Of a DNA stretch of 64,000 bases, positions 45,430-54,848 are shown piece by piece. The position numbers and the translations under genes were made by a program. The number at the start of each line of letters is the position of its first letter. Positions within the stretch are counted from its first letter, which is position 1. Source of the DNA: an uncultured Eubacteriales bacterium. Lineage in GTDB: Bacteria > Bacillota > Clostridia > Lachnospirales > Cellulosilyticaceae. The notes beneath the pieces were generated by a model, which saw nothing but the letters and a program-made list of their open reading frames with translations, was not told where the DNA came from and ran no database searches. The stretch spans positions 26,036 through 90,035 of the forward strand of contig URVM01000012.1 in assembly GCA_900551325.1 (NCBI GenBank). The letters run 5' to 3'.

Positions 45430-45441
45430 TTACAAATGTAA
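45430..45441. promoter_or_regulatory. BlaI operator 3
   Basis: TTACAAATGTAA contains TACA-AA-TGTA, 25 bp centre to centre from operator 2. It lies just after the predicted start site. Two tandem operators resemble the arrangement of blaZ and mecA control regions. Confidence 0.88.
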
Positions 45442-45466
45442 GATTTAAGGAGTGATAGGTGTAAGT

Positions 45467-48400
45467 ATGAAAAAATATAGATTTAAACAAGTTAAGATAA
45501 AGGAAAAACATTTTTTGAAGAGTAGAATTTTTTACATGTTACTAGGTATATGTAGCATGTTTGGTATATTAATGATTCAATTTTTTAAGTTACAAATTGT
45601 AGAACAAGGAACACATAGTGAAGAAGTAAGATCAGATACCATAAGACAAACGGAAACAGAAGGAATAAGAGGTGGCATATTTGATCGATACGGTAAGCCT
45701 TTAGCTATTAATAAACCTCTCTATACATTAAAACTAGATCAACAAGTAAAAATGTCTAAAAAAGAACTGAATGCAATTATTTTAAAAGTTATTTGTTTGT
45801 TAGAGTCAAATGGTGATACCTATATTGATGAGATCCCTCTTTCAAAAGAAGCACCCTTTACTTTTACAGAGGGTGAAAGTAGAAGGAGATTATTTATAAA
45901 TAGTATTCCCTTTGATGGAAGGGAGCATAGAGATGAAATATTAGAGTATAGTCCTAGGGAACTCTTTGACTATTTAAGAAGTGATAAAGTGTTCCAAATA
46001 GATGAGAGTTATACAGATGAAGAAGCAAGAAAGATTATGGCTATTAGACATCAAATGTATCAAGTAGCTTATCAAAAATATAAGCCTATTACTATAGCTA
46101 CACATATTTCAGAAAAGACTTTAGCAACTATTTCAGAACATCAAGATGAGTATCCTAATATTTATCCAGAAGTAGATTCTTATAGATATTATACATATGG
46201 TAAAGAATTTGGAAATGTACTAGGTTATACAAGAAAAATTACAAGTAAGCAGTTTGAAGAAATGCAAGAGCTTGGCTATGATAAAAATGATGTGATTGGT
46301 CAGATGGGGATTGAACAAACAATGGAGGAAGAGCTTAGAGGTGAGAAAGGAAAAGAAATAATAGAAGTAGATAATGTAGGAAGAAAAGTGAATGTGATTG
46401 AAAACACTCCAGCCAAACAAGGAAATGATGTATTCCTTACTATAGATCGTGATATTCAACTAAAAACATACCAAGCTATAGAACAGAGATTAGCAGAAGC
46501 TATTGTAGAACGTTTAGAAGGAGGGGCAAGGGGCGTAAAGCCTTTAAAACCTAGGGAGATTTTAGTATCCATGGTAGAAAGTAATCAGCTTTCGCTAGAA
46601 CAAATGGAGAAAGCATCAGATGGTACTATGCAGCATGAACTTTATCAGAAACTCTCTAAGTGGTTTGAAGAGGCTATAAGTCAGGATAAATATGAAGAAA
46701 AATTAAAGGATATGACGTTAAAAGAGTTTTTGGTACTACTTTTAAACCAAGAAGAAAACTATATTACTGATCGTGAACTTCTATTAGTACTTTCAGAACA
46801 AGAAAGCTTAAAGCTAGAAGAGCAATTAGTAAAACAAATTTGGTCAGGAAACTATCCATCTCTCAAGGAGATCCTTATTCAAGAGTTAAAGTCTGGCGAT
46901 TTAAAACCAGATCAAATGGCTATTGATCCTTTTAGTGCTTCAGCAGTTGTAGTGGAAGTAAATACAGGAAATGTATTAGCTGTAGTAGGTTATCCGTCTT
47001 ACGATAGTAATGAGATGACAACTAATTTTAATGCTTATTATTCCATGTTACAAGATGGAATAGATAAGAGAAATTTACTTTGGAACCGAGCACTTATGAC
47101 AGCGAAGGCACCAGGGTCTACTTTTAAGATGATCAGCGCTCTAGTGGGATTAGATACAGGTGTAGTAAACACTTCTACTATTATTAATGACTCTGGACCT
47201 TATACAAAAGCAGGTGAGCCTTATCCTAAGTGTTGGATTTATGGAAGCAATGGCTATGGCCATGGTCCAGCAGATATTTATCGTGCTTTAGAGGTGTCTT
47301 GTAACTATTATTTTTATGAATTAGCTTATCGTCTTGGCTTAAAATACGGAGAACCTTATGGAGCTATTGATCTTTTTTCAGAGTATGCATCTAAATTTGG
47401 ATTAGATCAAAAGACAGGTATTGAGTTAGATGAAGTAGCACCTAATGTTTCTAATCCCTATAACTTAATTAATACAAATATATCTAAATCTCTTAATGTT
47501 ATTCGTAAAGCAAGTGAAGAAGGGCAAAAGGTTTTTGATAAACTATTTATGAACTTAGTCACCGAAGGAATTTATCCATATGAAAGGAAGGAAGCTCAGG
47601 ACTTTAAAGGAAAATTAGAATATAAAATAGGAGAACAAATAAAAAAAGAAGTAGATGCTTTATTTCAAGAGTCCTCCAAAGTATCATTTAACGCAGTAAG
47701 TAAAAGTCTTATCAATGATTTTAAGAAGGCATTAGAAGCAGGTGTAACAGAGCATGCACAAAGATTGACCAATGATATTTTGTTAGATACTACAAAGGGT
47801 TCTATGAAGGCGAAGACAAAAGGAGCCGTAAGAGAATTTTTGGAGTCTTTAGTATCAGCACCTACCTATGAGCTTATATTAGAGGAAGTTTCTAAGGTAG
47901 AAGAAGATGAAATTCAATATATCTATGAGAAAGCCTTTACAAATCTTCTTAAAGGAAAAGCTTTGCAAGGATTTGATGAAGAAGAACAAGAAAATATTAG
48001 ACAAATAGCTAAAGATATAGAAGTAGGAAAGATAGATAGTAGAAAGTGGTTAGCTGAACGTATACAGGCTAATTTAATTGAAGAACTTGTAGATTATTTA
48101 TTTGACAGTGTAGATTTAGAGTGGACTAATGCCCTCAATGTTAGAACAGCTATTGGTCAAGGAAACAACGCCTTTACCCCTTTACAAATAGGACGCTATA
48201 TAGCAGCTTTAGCCAATGGAAAAGAAGTGTTTGACTTAAAAGTGGTAGGCGGAGTAACAGACAATAAGGAAGGAAGAGAGTATAGTTCATTACCAGATAA
48301 ACACTTGAAAACACTAGATTTAAATCAAGAATCTCTAGATGTGGTCTATGAAGGGATGTATAGGGTTGTGAATGGAAGAGAAGGAAGTGCACGCCATGCT

Positions 48401-48646
48401 TTTGTAGATTCAGAAGTAATTGTAGCTGGAAAGACAGGAACAGCCGAGGAAGCTAAGCATGAACATAGTTGGTTTGCTGGATTTGCACCATATGATAAGC
48501 CAGAAATAGCTGTTGTTACAGCTATGTATACAGCAGATGGATTAGGTAAATATAACTATCTTTTAGCGAATGATATTTTCAATGCTATTCTAGCGCCAAC
48601 ACAAGAGGATACAACAGCTACCATGAAAAATGTCTTTGTAGACTAG
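45467..48646 (+). CDS. Class B penicillin-binding protein (PBP2/MrdA-like) with large insertions
   Basis: A 1059-residue transpeptidase, much longer than the usual 600-720. A short cytoplasmic tail and one membrane anchor (about 22-42) precede a dimerisation domain (GGIFDRYGKPLAIN; LGYTRKI; GQMGIEQTMEEELRGEKG). Catalytic motifs are STFK with Ser551, SCN in VSCNYYFYE, and KTGTAEE. Two insertions stand out: about 130 residues before the catalytic core (about 345-480) and about 200 after the SCN motif (about 665-870), both charged and helical. The ATG at 45467 is used; an in-frame GTG at 45452 overlaps the AAGGAG site. It is the first gene under the BlaI-controlled promoter. Confidence 0.9.
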   Translation: MKKYRFKQVKIKEKHFLKSRIFYMLLGICSMFGILMIQFFKLQIVEQGTHSEEVRSDTIRQTETEGIRGGIFDRYGKPLAINKPLYTLKLDQQVKMSKKELNAIILKVICLLESNGDTYIDEIPLSKEAPFTFTEGESRRRLFINSIPFDGREHRDEILEYSPRELFDYLRSDKVFQIDESYTDEEARKIMAIRHQMYQVAYQKYKPITIATHISEKTLATISEHQDEYPNIYPEVDSYRYYTYGKEFGNVLGYTRKITSKQFEEMQELGYDKNDVIGQMGIEQTMEEELRGEKGKEIIEVDNVGRKVNVIENTPAKQGNDVFLTIDRDIQLKTYQAIEQRLAEAIVERLEGGARGVKPLKPREILVSMVESNQLSLEQMEKASDGTMQHELYQKLSKWFEEAISQDKYEEKLKDMTLKEFLVLLLNQEENYITDRELLLVLSEQESLKLEEQLVKQIWSGNYPSLKEILIQELKSGDLKPDQMAIDPFSASAVVVEVNTGNVLAVVGYPSYDSNEMTTNFNAYYSMLQDGIDKRNLLWNRALMTAKAPGSTFKMISALVGLDTGVVNTSTIINDSGPYTKAGEPYPKCWIYGSNGYGHGPADIYRALEVSCNYYFYELAYRLGLKYGEPYGAIDLFSEYASKFGLDQKTGIELDEVAPNVSNPYNLINTNISKSLNVIRKASEEGQKVFDKLFMNLVTEGIYPYERKEAQDFKGKLEYKIGEQIKKEVDALFQESSKVSFNAVSKSLINDFKKALEAGVTEHAQRLTNDILLDTTKGSMKAKTKGAVREFLESLVSAPTYELILEEVSKVEEDEIQYIYEKAFTNLLKGKALQGFDEEEQENIRQIAKDIEVGKIDSRKWLAERIQANLIEELVDYLFDSVDLEWTNALNVRTAIGQGNNAFTPLQIGRYIAALANGKEVFDLKVVGGVTDNKEGREYSSLPDKHLKTLDLNQESLDVVYEGMYRVVNGREGSARHAFVDSEVIVAGKTGTAEEAKHEHSWFAGFAPYDKPEIAVVTAMYTADGLGKYNYLLANDIFNAILAPTQEDTTATMKNVFVD

Positions 48647-48681
48647 AATTAAAGATTGAGAAAAGACAAAGGAGGACAGTC

Positions 48682-51375
48682 GTGGATTACTCTAGTGAAA
48701 ATATAAAAAATCAAGATAATGTCTATGAAAAAGAAAAAATTAAGAAGAAAAATAGTAATAAAAAGCATATTAATAAAAAGAAAAGTAACAAGAAGAAAAG
48801 TAAAACAAAACTAAAGATTATGCGTGTGGTGATCTCTACATTCATTATAAGTCTATTCGCTGTCTTTGGAGCAGCACTCGGTACATTGATGGGGATTATC
48901 CAAAGTGCTCCAGACTTAACAGGATTAGAGCTTAAGCCCACTACGGACTATACTTCTTTTATTTATGATCAAAATGGGCAAGAAATGGACCGTTTATCAG
49001 GTGGTGAAAATCGTATTTATGCCACATTAGATGAAATACCATTGTACTTACAGCAAGCGGTTATAGCAACAGAGGATGAAAGATTTTATGAACATAATGG
49101 TATAGATCTTAAAGGTATTGTAAGAGCTATAATTACAAACTTGAAATCTGGAGAATTTACAGAAGGTGCCAGTACCATTACTCAACAGCTTATTAAAAAC
49201 AATATATTAACTTCCAAAAAGAAAATCACACGTAAATTACAAGAACAGTATCTTGCTATACAGTTTGAGAAAATATACGAAGAGGCTTATGGTAATAAGG
49301 GAGCTAAAGACCTTATTTTAGAATATTATTTAAATACAATGCCTCTAGGTAGAGGAACAAATGGTGTACAAGCTGCAGCAAATCGTTATTTTAATAAAGA
49401 TGTTTCTAAGCTTACACTAGCTGAAAGTGTTGTACTAGCTTGTATTACTCAAGCACCTACACGCTATGATCCTATTACTAATCCAGAAAACAACTATGAA
49501 AAATCTAAGATTATTTTAGAAAAGATGGTTGAAGGAGGTTATATTAGTACAGAAGAAAAAGAAGTAGCTTTGGCCGAAAACCCTTATAAACTGATTCATA
49601 AGGAAAATGAAAAGTATTTAGTAGAATCAAATCATAGCTATTTTGTAGACGCGGTTATTGAAGAAGTTATAGAGGATTTACAAGTAGAAAAAGGTATGAG
49701 CCCTACTGAAGCCAACAATTTACTTTTTGGAGGTGGGGTTAAAATTTATACTACCTTTGACCATGAAATACAAAGTATAGTGGATCAATATATTTCAGAT
49801 GATAGCCTATACCCAAGTAAGGCTTATGAACTTAAGGTAGCCTATAGTGTAACAGCCCAAAAAGCAGATGGATCTACTTCTAATCTTTATGGAGAAGGTA
49901 TTGTAAAAAGTGAAGAAGAAATAGAAAGGTTTAAACAAGCTAAACATGAAGCATGGGGGCTTACAAGTGAAGATAAGATAGAAACGGAAAAGCTTGTTAA
50001 AATCCCTCAACCTCAAAGTGCCTTTGTTATTATGGATCATAGAACAGGACAGGTAAAGGCTTTGTCTGGAGGAAGAGGTGATAAGACAGGAGATAGAACT
50101 TTTAATCGTGCGACACAAGCTAAACGTCAGCCAGGGTCTGTATTTAAAGTTTTATCTACCTATGCACCAGCAATAGATAGAGGTTTAGTTTCACCAGGAA
50201 CTATACTTATAGATGAGCCCATAACGATTAATTTACCATCTGGTCCCTATTCACCAAGAAATTGGGACTCAAACTATAGAGGTCCTGTTAGTGTGCGTCA
50301 AGCTATTTGGCATTCTATTAATTCAGTTACAGTTAAAACTTTACAAGAAGTAGGTATTAATACAGCCTATGATTATTTATTGGATTTTGGTTTTACTACT
50401 CTTTCGGAAGCAGATAAAGGTTATGCACTTGCTTTAGGAGGACTTTCAGAAGGGGTAACACCTTTAGAGCTTAATGCTGCTATAGGAGCGATTGCTAATG
50501 GAGGAATATACATAGAACCTATACTTTACACTAAAATTGTAGACCGTGAGGGAAATGTGATTTTAGAGAAGAAACCTAAGACACATCGTGTCATTTCTGA
50601 AGCTACTGCATCTATATTAACAGATATGATGGAAGATGTTATTAAGAAAGGAACAGGTGGATCACTTACTAGAAGTTTTAGTGGTATGCCAGTTGCAGGC
50701 AAAACAGGTACAACTAATGATGATAAGGACTTTTTATTTGCAGGCTATACACCGTACTATACAGCAACTATTTGGCTAGGTCATGACCAGCCTAAACGGG
50801 TTATAGCAACAGGAAGAGAGCATCTTAAAATATGGGGAAGTATTATGAATACCATTCATAAAGATTTACCTTATAAAGATTTTGATAAAGTAACAACAGG
50901 ATATATTAAAGCAAGTGTATGTACAGTATCAGGAAAGATACCAACAAAGCTGTGCCAGTTAGACTCAAATCATACTATTTCCACAGATTACTTTAATAAG
51001 AATGAGATACCAAAAGAGCCTTGTGATAAGCATGTTGAAGTAAAGGTATGTACTCTGTCTGGTAAGCTTGCGAGTGTATATTGTCCATTAGAAACAGTAG
51101 AAGTAAAAGTAGGTACTTTAACAGAAGGAATGAGTGAAGAGGAAGTGTGTTTGGTGCACACATCTATTTCAGAACCAGAAGAGATAGTGCCTCCAGAAGG
51201 AGCAGAACCACCAGAGGGAGTAGAACTGCCAGAAGGAGTAGAATCGCCAGAAGGAATAGAGCCACCTAAAGGGGGAGAGTCTCTAGAAGGAGGAGTGCCA
51301 TCAGAAGGAACGGCACCACCGGAAGGTGTGGTACCATCAGATGATGAGGATGAATTTTACATTCCACAAAGTTAA
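48682..51375 (+). CDS. Class A penicillin-binding protein (PBP1A-like)
   Basis: An 897-residue bifunctional peptidoglycan synthase with a GTG start after GGAGGA. A very Lys-rich cytoplasmic tail (about 15-50) and one membrane helix (about 52-75) lead to a GT51 glycosyltransferase (ATEDERFYEHNGIDLKGI, EGASTITQQLIKNN) and a transpeptidase with SVFK (Ser486), SINSV and KTGTTND. Two short Cys-containing modules follow, then a tail of eight hexapeptide repeats (51190-51333). It lies 35 bp after the PBP2-like gene and shares its BlaI control. Confidence 0.93.
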   Translation: MDYSSENIKNQDNVYEKEKIKKKNSNKKHINKKKSNKKKSKTKLKIMRVVISTFIISLFAVFGAALGTLMGIIQSAPDLTGLELKPTTDYTSFIYDQNGQEMDRLSGGENRIYATLDEIPLYLQQAVIATEDERFYEHNGIDLKGIVRAIITNLKSGEFTEGASTITQQLIKNNILTSKKKITRKLQEQYLAIQFEKIYEEAYGNKGAKDLILEYYLNTMPLGRGTNGVQAAANRYFNKDVSKLTLAESVVLACITQAPTRYDPITNPENNYEKSKIILEKMVEGGYISTEEKEVALAENPYKLIHKENEKYLVESNHSYFVDAVIEEVIEDLQVEKGMSPTEANNLLFGGGVKIYTTFDHEIQSIVDQYISDDSLYPSKAYELKVAYSVTAQKADGSTSNLYGEGIVKSEEEIERFKQAKHEAWGLTSEDKIETEKLVKIPQPQSAFVIMDHRTGQVKALSGGRGDKTGDRTFNRATQAKRQPGSVFKVLSTYAPAIDRGLVSPGTILIDEPITINLPSGPYSPRNWDSNYRGPVSVRQAIWHSINSVTVKTLQEVGINTAYDYLLDFGFTTLSEADKGYALALGGLSEGVTPLELNAAIGAIANGGIYIEPILYTKIVDREGNVILEKKPKTHRVISEATASILTDMMEDVIKKGTGGSLTRSFSGMPVAGKTGTTNDDKDFLFAGYTPYYTATIWLGHDQPKRVIATGREHLKIWGSIMNTIHKDLPYKDFDKVTTGYIKASVCTVSGKIPTKLCQLDSNHTISTDYFNKNEIPKEPCDKHVEVKVCTLSGKLASVYCPLETVEVKVGTLTEGMSEEEVCLVHTSISEPEEIVPPEGAEPPEGVELPEGVESPEGIEPPKGGESLEGGVPSEGTAPPEGVVPSDDEDEFYIPQS
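51190..51333 (+). repeat. Eight 18-bp tandem repeats coding for PEG-type hexapeptides
   Basis: Units encode PPEGAE, PPEGVE, LPEGVE, SPEGIE, PPKGGE, SLEGGV, PSEGTA and PPEGVV at the extracellular C terminus of the class A PBP. Codon differences between units show the array is not freshly amplified. Confidence 0.85.
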
Positions 51376-51413
51376 GAAAAAAATGATTGAAAAAGCAGTT
51401 AAGGAGGGGCTAC

Positions 51414-53486
51414 ATGGAGGCAAAGAGAAAGAAAAAAGGTAAGAAGGCATGGAGATTTAGGTTGATAGTGATATTAGGTAGTATAATTAGCCTGTTTAGT
51501 TTAGTAATTTATCTTATTGTGGCTTACAACAAGCCTACTATGCCTCCTGATGAAGTGCTTTTATTATATATGGACTACATTAAGGAAGGTGCATATGATC
51601 AAATGTATGACTTACTTGATGTACAATCACAAGATTATATAGATGAAGAAGCCTTTATAAAGAAGAATAAAAATATATATGAAGGCATTGGGGCTAGTAA
51701 GCTAGAAATATTTATTACAGAAGTTGAAGAAAAAGATAAAAATCAAGCTCTTGTATATTACGATACTTATATGGATACATTAGCGGGCGACTTATTCTTT
51801 TCAAATAAAGCTGTTCTTACTAAAGATGAGCATAAAGAATATAAGTTAAAATGGTATACCCAGCTTATTTTTCCTAACTTAAATCCAGATGATAAAGTAA
51901 GGGTGAAAACGTTAAAGGGAGAAAGAGGCAATATCTATGATAGAAAGGGTGTTATGCTAGCGGGAGAAGGTGTAGCTTCTTTAGTAGGTATTGTACCAGG
52001 CAAAATGGGTGAATCAAAAGAAGCAGACATTGAAAAGATTGGAGAACTTTTAGGTACTTCCGCAGAAAGTATTCATAAAAAATTAAATGCATCCTATGTG
52101 AAAGAAGATACTTTTGTACCTATTAAGAAAGTCCCTAAAGATGCAAAAGAATTAGAAGAAGCACTGCTACAGATAAAAGGGATTAAAATTACAGATACAC
52201 CAGTTAGAGTGTATCCACTAGGAGAAAGTACATCTCACTTAACAGGATATATCCAAAATGTAAATGCTGAAGATTTGGAGAAGCTAGAGGGTGAAGGCTA
52301 TAACACTAACAGTGTAATAGGTAGGGCAGGTTTAGAAAAGCTTTATGAAGATAAGCTAAGAGGTATTGATGGCTATGAAATTGTGATTGTAAATAAAAAG
52401 AATGAAGTTAAACAAACTTTAGCATCAAAAAAGCAAAAAAATGGACAAAGTATTCACTTAACCATTGATGCCGAGATTCAAAGTACTTTATATACTCAGC
52501 TTCAAGAAGATAAGGGCTGTGCAGTAGCTATGAATCCCGATACAGGAGAAGTGCTAGCACTTGTGAGTACACCATCTTTTGATGCGAATGACTTTGTACT
52601 TGGAATGCCTAGTAGCAAATGGGAAGCTTTAAATACTGACCCTAAGCAGCCTTTATTTAATAGATTTAGGGCTACTTTAGTTCCAGGTTCGGGATTCAAA
52701 TCTGTTATTGGGGCAATCGGTTTAACAAATGATGTGATTACCCCGGAAGATAATTTAGGCTATGCAGGAAGAAGCTGGCAAAAGGATGCAAGTTGGGGAA
52801 GTTATAAAGTAACTACATTAAAAGATTATGGTCCCCAAGTAAATCTTAGAAATGCTTTAATTTACTCAGATAATATTTATTTTGCAAAGTTGGCTCTAAA
52901 GATTGGACCAGAAACAATGGCAAGAGAACTTGAAAAAATAGGATTTAATGAAAAGATACCTTTTGAGGTAGGTCTATATTCTTCTAGTTTTTCTAATACA
53001 GATAGGTTTGATAGTGAAATTCAACTAGCAGACAGTGGATATGGGCAGGCACAAATACTCGTTAATCCTCTTCACATGGCATCTATTTACTCTGCTTTTG
53101 CCAATGAGGGGAACATGATAAAACCTTATCTCGTATATGAAGGAGATAAAAAACCAGAATACTGGAAAACAAAAGTCTTTACAAAAGAAGCTGCTGAAAC
53201 TATACGTGAAGATTTGATTCAAGTAGTAGAACAAGCTGGAGGTGGTATTGCTAAAGTTGATGGTATAAAACTAGCAGGCAAGACGGGCACCGCAGAAATC
53301 AAAAAGTCAAAAGATGATTATGAAGGTACGGAACTTGGATGGTTTAATGTTTTTACAGTAGATGAAGAGAAAGAAAATGGACTTTTAGTTATTAGTATGA
53401 TAGAGGATGTAAAAGGAAGAGGTGGGGCAGGTTACGTTATCCCAAAAGTAAAATCAGTCTTTGAAATGCTAAAGGATAAAAGGTAA
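51414..53486 (+). CDS. Class B penicillin-binding protein with MecA_N domain (PBP2a/PBP3-like)
   Basis: A 690-residue protein. After a Lys-rich start and one membrane anchor (about 14-36), residues of about 45-150 form an NTF2-like MecA_N domain (DEVLLLYMDYIKEGAYDQMY), then the dimerisation domain (GERGNIYDRKGVMLAG; IGRAGLEKLYEDKLRG) and the transpeptidase with SGFK (Ser426), SDN in IYSDNIYFAK, and KTGTAE. This is the architecture of MecA and related low-affinity PBPs. The ATG at 51414 follows AAGGAGGGG; a TTG at 51387 is unlikely. It is the third gene of the PBP operon, 38 bp after PBP1A. Low affinity for beta-lactams is inferred, not shown. Confidence 0.92.
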   Translation: MEAKRKKKGKKAWRFRLIVILGSIISLFSLVIYLIVAYNKPTMPPDEVLLLYMDYIKEGAYDQMYDLLDVQSQDYIDEEAFIKKNKNIYEGIGASKLEIFITEVEEKDKNQALVYYDTYMDTLAGDLFFSNKAVLTKDEHKEYKLKWYTQLIFPNLNPDDKVRVKTLKGERGNIYDRKGVMLAGEGVASLVGIVPGKMGESKEADIEKIGELLGTSAESIHKKLNASYVKEDTFVPIKKVPKDAKELEEALLQIKGIKITDTPVRVYPLGESTSHLTGYIQNVNAEDLEKLEGEGYNTNSVIGRAGLEKLYEDKLRGIDGYEIVIVNKKNEVKQTLASKKQKNGQSIHLTIDAEIQSTLYTQLQEDKGCAVAMNPDTGEVLALVSTPSFDANDFVLGMPSSKWEALNTDPKQPLFNRFRATLVPGSGFKSVIGAIGLTNDVITPEDNLGYAGRSWQKDASWGSYKVTTLKDYGPQVNLRNALIYSDNIYFAKLALKIGPETMARELEKIGFNEKIPFEVGLYSSSFSNTDRFDSEIQLADSGYGQAQILVNPLHMASIYSAFANEGNMIKPYLVYEGDKKPEYWKTKVFTKEAAETIREDLIQVVEQAGGGIAKVDGIKLAGKTGTAEIKKSKDDYEGTELGWFNVFTVDEEKENGLLVISMIEDVKGRGGAGYVIPKVKSVFEMLKDKR

Positions 53487-53565
53487 GAAAGAATTTATAT
53501 TTATTTTGTGATATAATTCTAACTATTATAGTATTTTCTTGAGCTTAAGACTGGAGGGGAAGTTC

Positions 53566-54732
53566 ATGATTAAATTATCTAAGTATAGTGCTACACATAT
53601 TGTTAAGGAAGTAAGTGGACTTATTCAACAACACGTCAATGTAATGGACAATTTAGGTTATATTATTGCCAGCACTGATGAAAGTCGGATAGGTACTTTT
53701 CATGAGGGGGCTAGGGATGTTATTACTAAACAACTAGACTTGCTAATGATAGAAGATGAGAATGAGTATATAGGTGTAAGAAAAGGGATTAATCTTCCTA
53801 TAGTAGTGGAGAATGAGATTATTGGTGTTATAGGCATAACAGGTGATAGAGAGCAGGTTGAACTTTATGGGCAAATTATAAAAAAGATGACAGAAATATT
53901 AGTAATGGAAGCAGAAAGAAAAGAGTCTTCCCAGGTAAATGAGAAGATTCGTACCCGTTATATGGAGGAGTGGCTTTTTCATAGTGGGGTAACTTATGAT
54001 AAGGCTTTTATAAGAAGAGGAGAAAGTTTGGGAATTGATATTACTTATCCAAGGCGGATTATAGTCATAGCACCTCTTATAGAAAAGGCTCAGGAAGATT
54101 CAAAAGAAGGTCAAATTTTCTTAGAGGACATGGAGAAATGTTTGAAAAAATGGATTGAAAAGGAAAAAGAGGGGAACCTGTTTTTTAGATCTAGAAATAG
54201 AATGATAGGCCTTATTACCAAAAGGTCAGATGAAAAGATGATAGATTTTGGTAGGGCGCTAGAAGAATGGGTACAAGATAAATATAAGGTAAAATTAGCT
54301 ATAGGCATAGATAAAACACAAGAAGGCTGGGAAAATCTACATAAATCATATGTATGTGCTAAAAAGGCGTTCACATCAGCATATATAGATAGAAAGAATA
54401 ATATTAAGTTATATGATGAGATTACGTTAGAATTATTTACAGAAGAAATGCCAAATGAACTTAAACAAGAATTTGTCTATAAAATATTTAATCAGTTACT
54501 AGATAAAGAAATACAAGAAATGATTCTATTAATAGATGAATTTGTAGAGTGCAATGGTTCTATTACAACGGCAGCTAAGAATTTGTTTATGCATAAAAAT
54601 ACCTTACAATATAAACTCAACCGTATTTATGAAAAGACAGGTCATAACCCTAGAGAATTAAAGGATTTGCCTATACTTTATATGGCCAGTATATTGTACA
54701 AGCAACTTCAAGATGAGAGGAAGAGTAAATAA
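53566..54732 (+). CDS. cdaR: CdaR-family transcriptional regulator
   Basis: A 388-residue regulator. Residues of about 1-135 are a putative sugar diacid recognition domain (SGLIQQHVNVMDNLGYIIASTDESRIGTFHEGA). A GGDEF-like middle region (about 145-280) and a PucR-type helix-turn-helix at the C terminus (NGSITTAAKNLFMHKNTLQYKLNRI) complete the CdaR plan. CdaR proteins activate glycerate, galactarate and glucarate genes, and a GntP-type permease and glycerate kinase follow. The ATG at 53566 follows GGAGGGG; a TTG at 53539 is not needed. A 9-bp inverted repeat just downstream may be its site. Confidence 0.9.
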   Translation: MIKLSKYSATHIVKEVSGLIQQHVNVMDNLGYIIASTDESRIGTFHEGARDVITKQLDLLMIEDENEYIGVRKGINLPIVVENEIIGVIGITGDREQVELYGQIIKKMTEILVMEAERKESSQVNEKIRTRYMEEWLFHSGVTYDKAFIRRGESLGIDITYPRRIIVIAPLIEKAQEDSKEGQIFLEDMEKCLKKWIEKEKEGNLFFRSRNRMIGLITKRSDEKMIDFGRALEEWVQDKYKVKLAIGIDKTQEGWENLHKSYVCAKKAFTSAYIDRKNNIKLYDEITLELFTEEMPNELKQEFVYKIFNQLLDKEIQEMILLIDEFVECNGSITTAAKNLFMHKNTLQYKLNRIYEKTGHNPRELKDLPILYMASILYKQLQDERKSK

Positions 54733-54733
54733 A

Positions 54734-54784
54734 ATATGTTACCCAGTACAAAAAAGGAGTGCGCTTTATGTTTTGTGTAACATA
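54734..54784. promoter_or_regulatory. Inverted repeat operator candidate, permease promoter
   Basis: ATATGTTAC (54734-54742) and GTAACATAT (54776-54784) form a perfect 9-bp inverted repeat 33 bp apart. The right arm overlaps a weak -35 (TATACA, 54782) placed 17 bp before TATAAT (54805-54810). A poor -35 next to the repeat fits an activator such as CdaR. Confidence 0.5.
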
Positions 54785-54848
54785 TACAATGTTTAAGAGG
54801 AATACTATAATAATAGCAACACAATATACAAACTAAGGGGGAAGTAAT

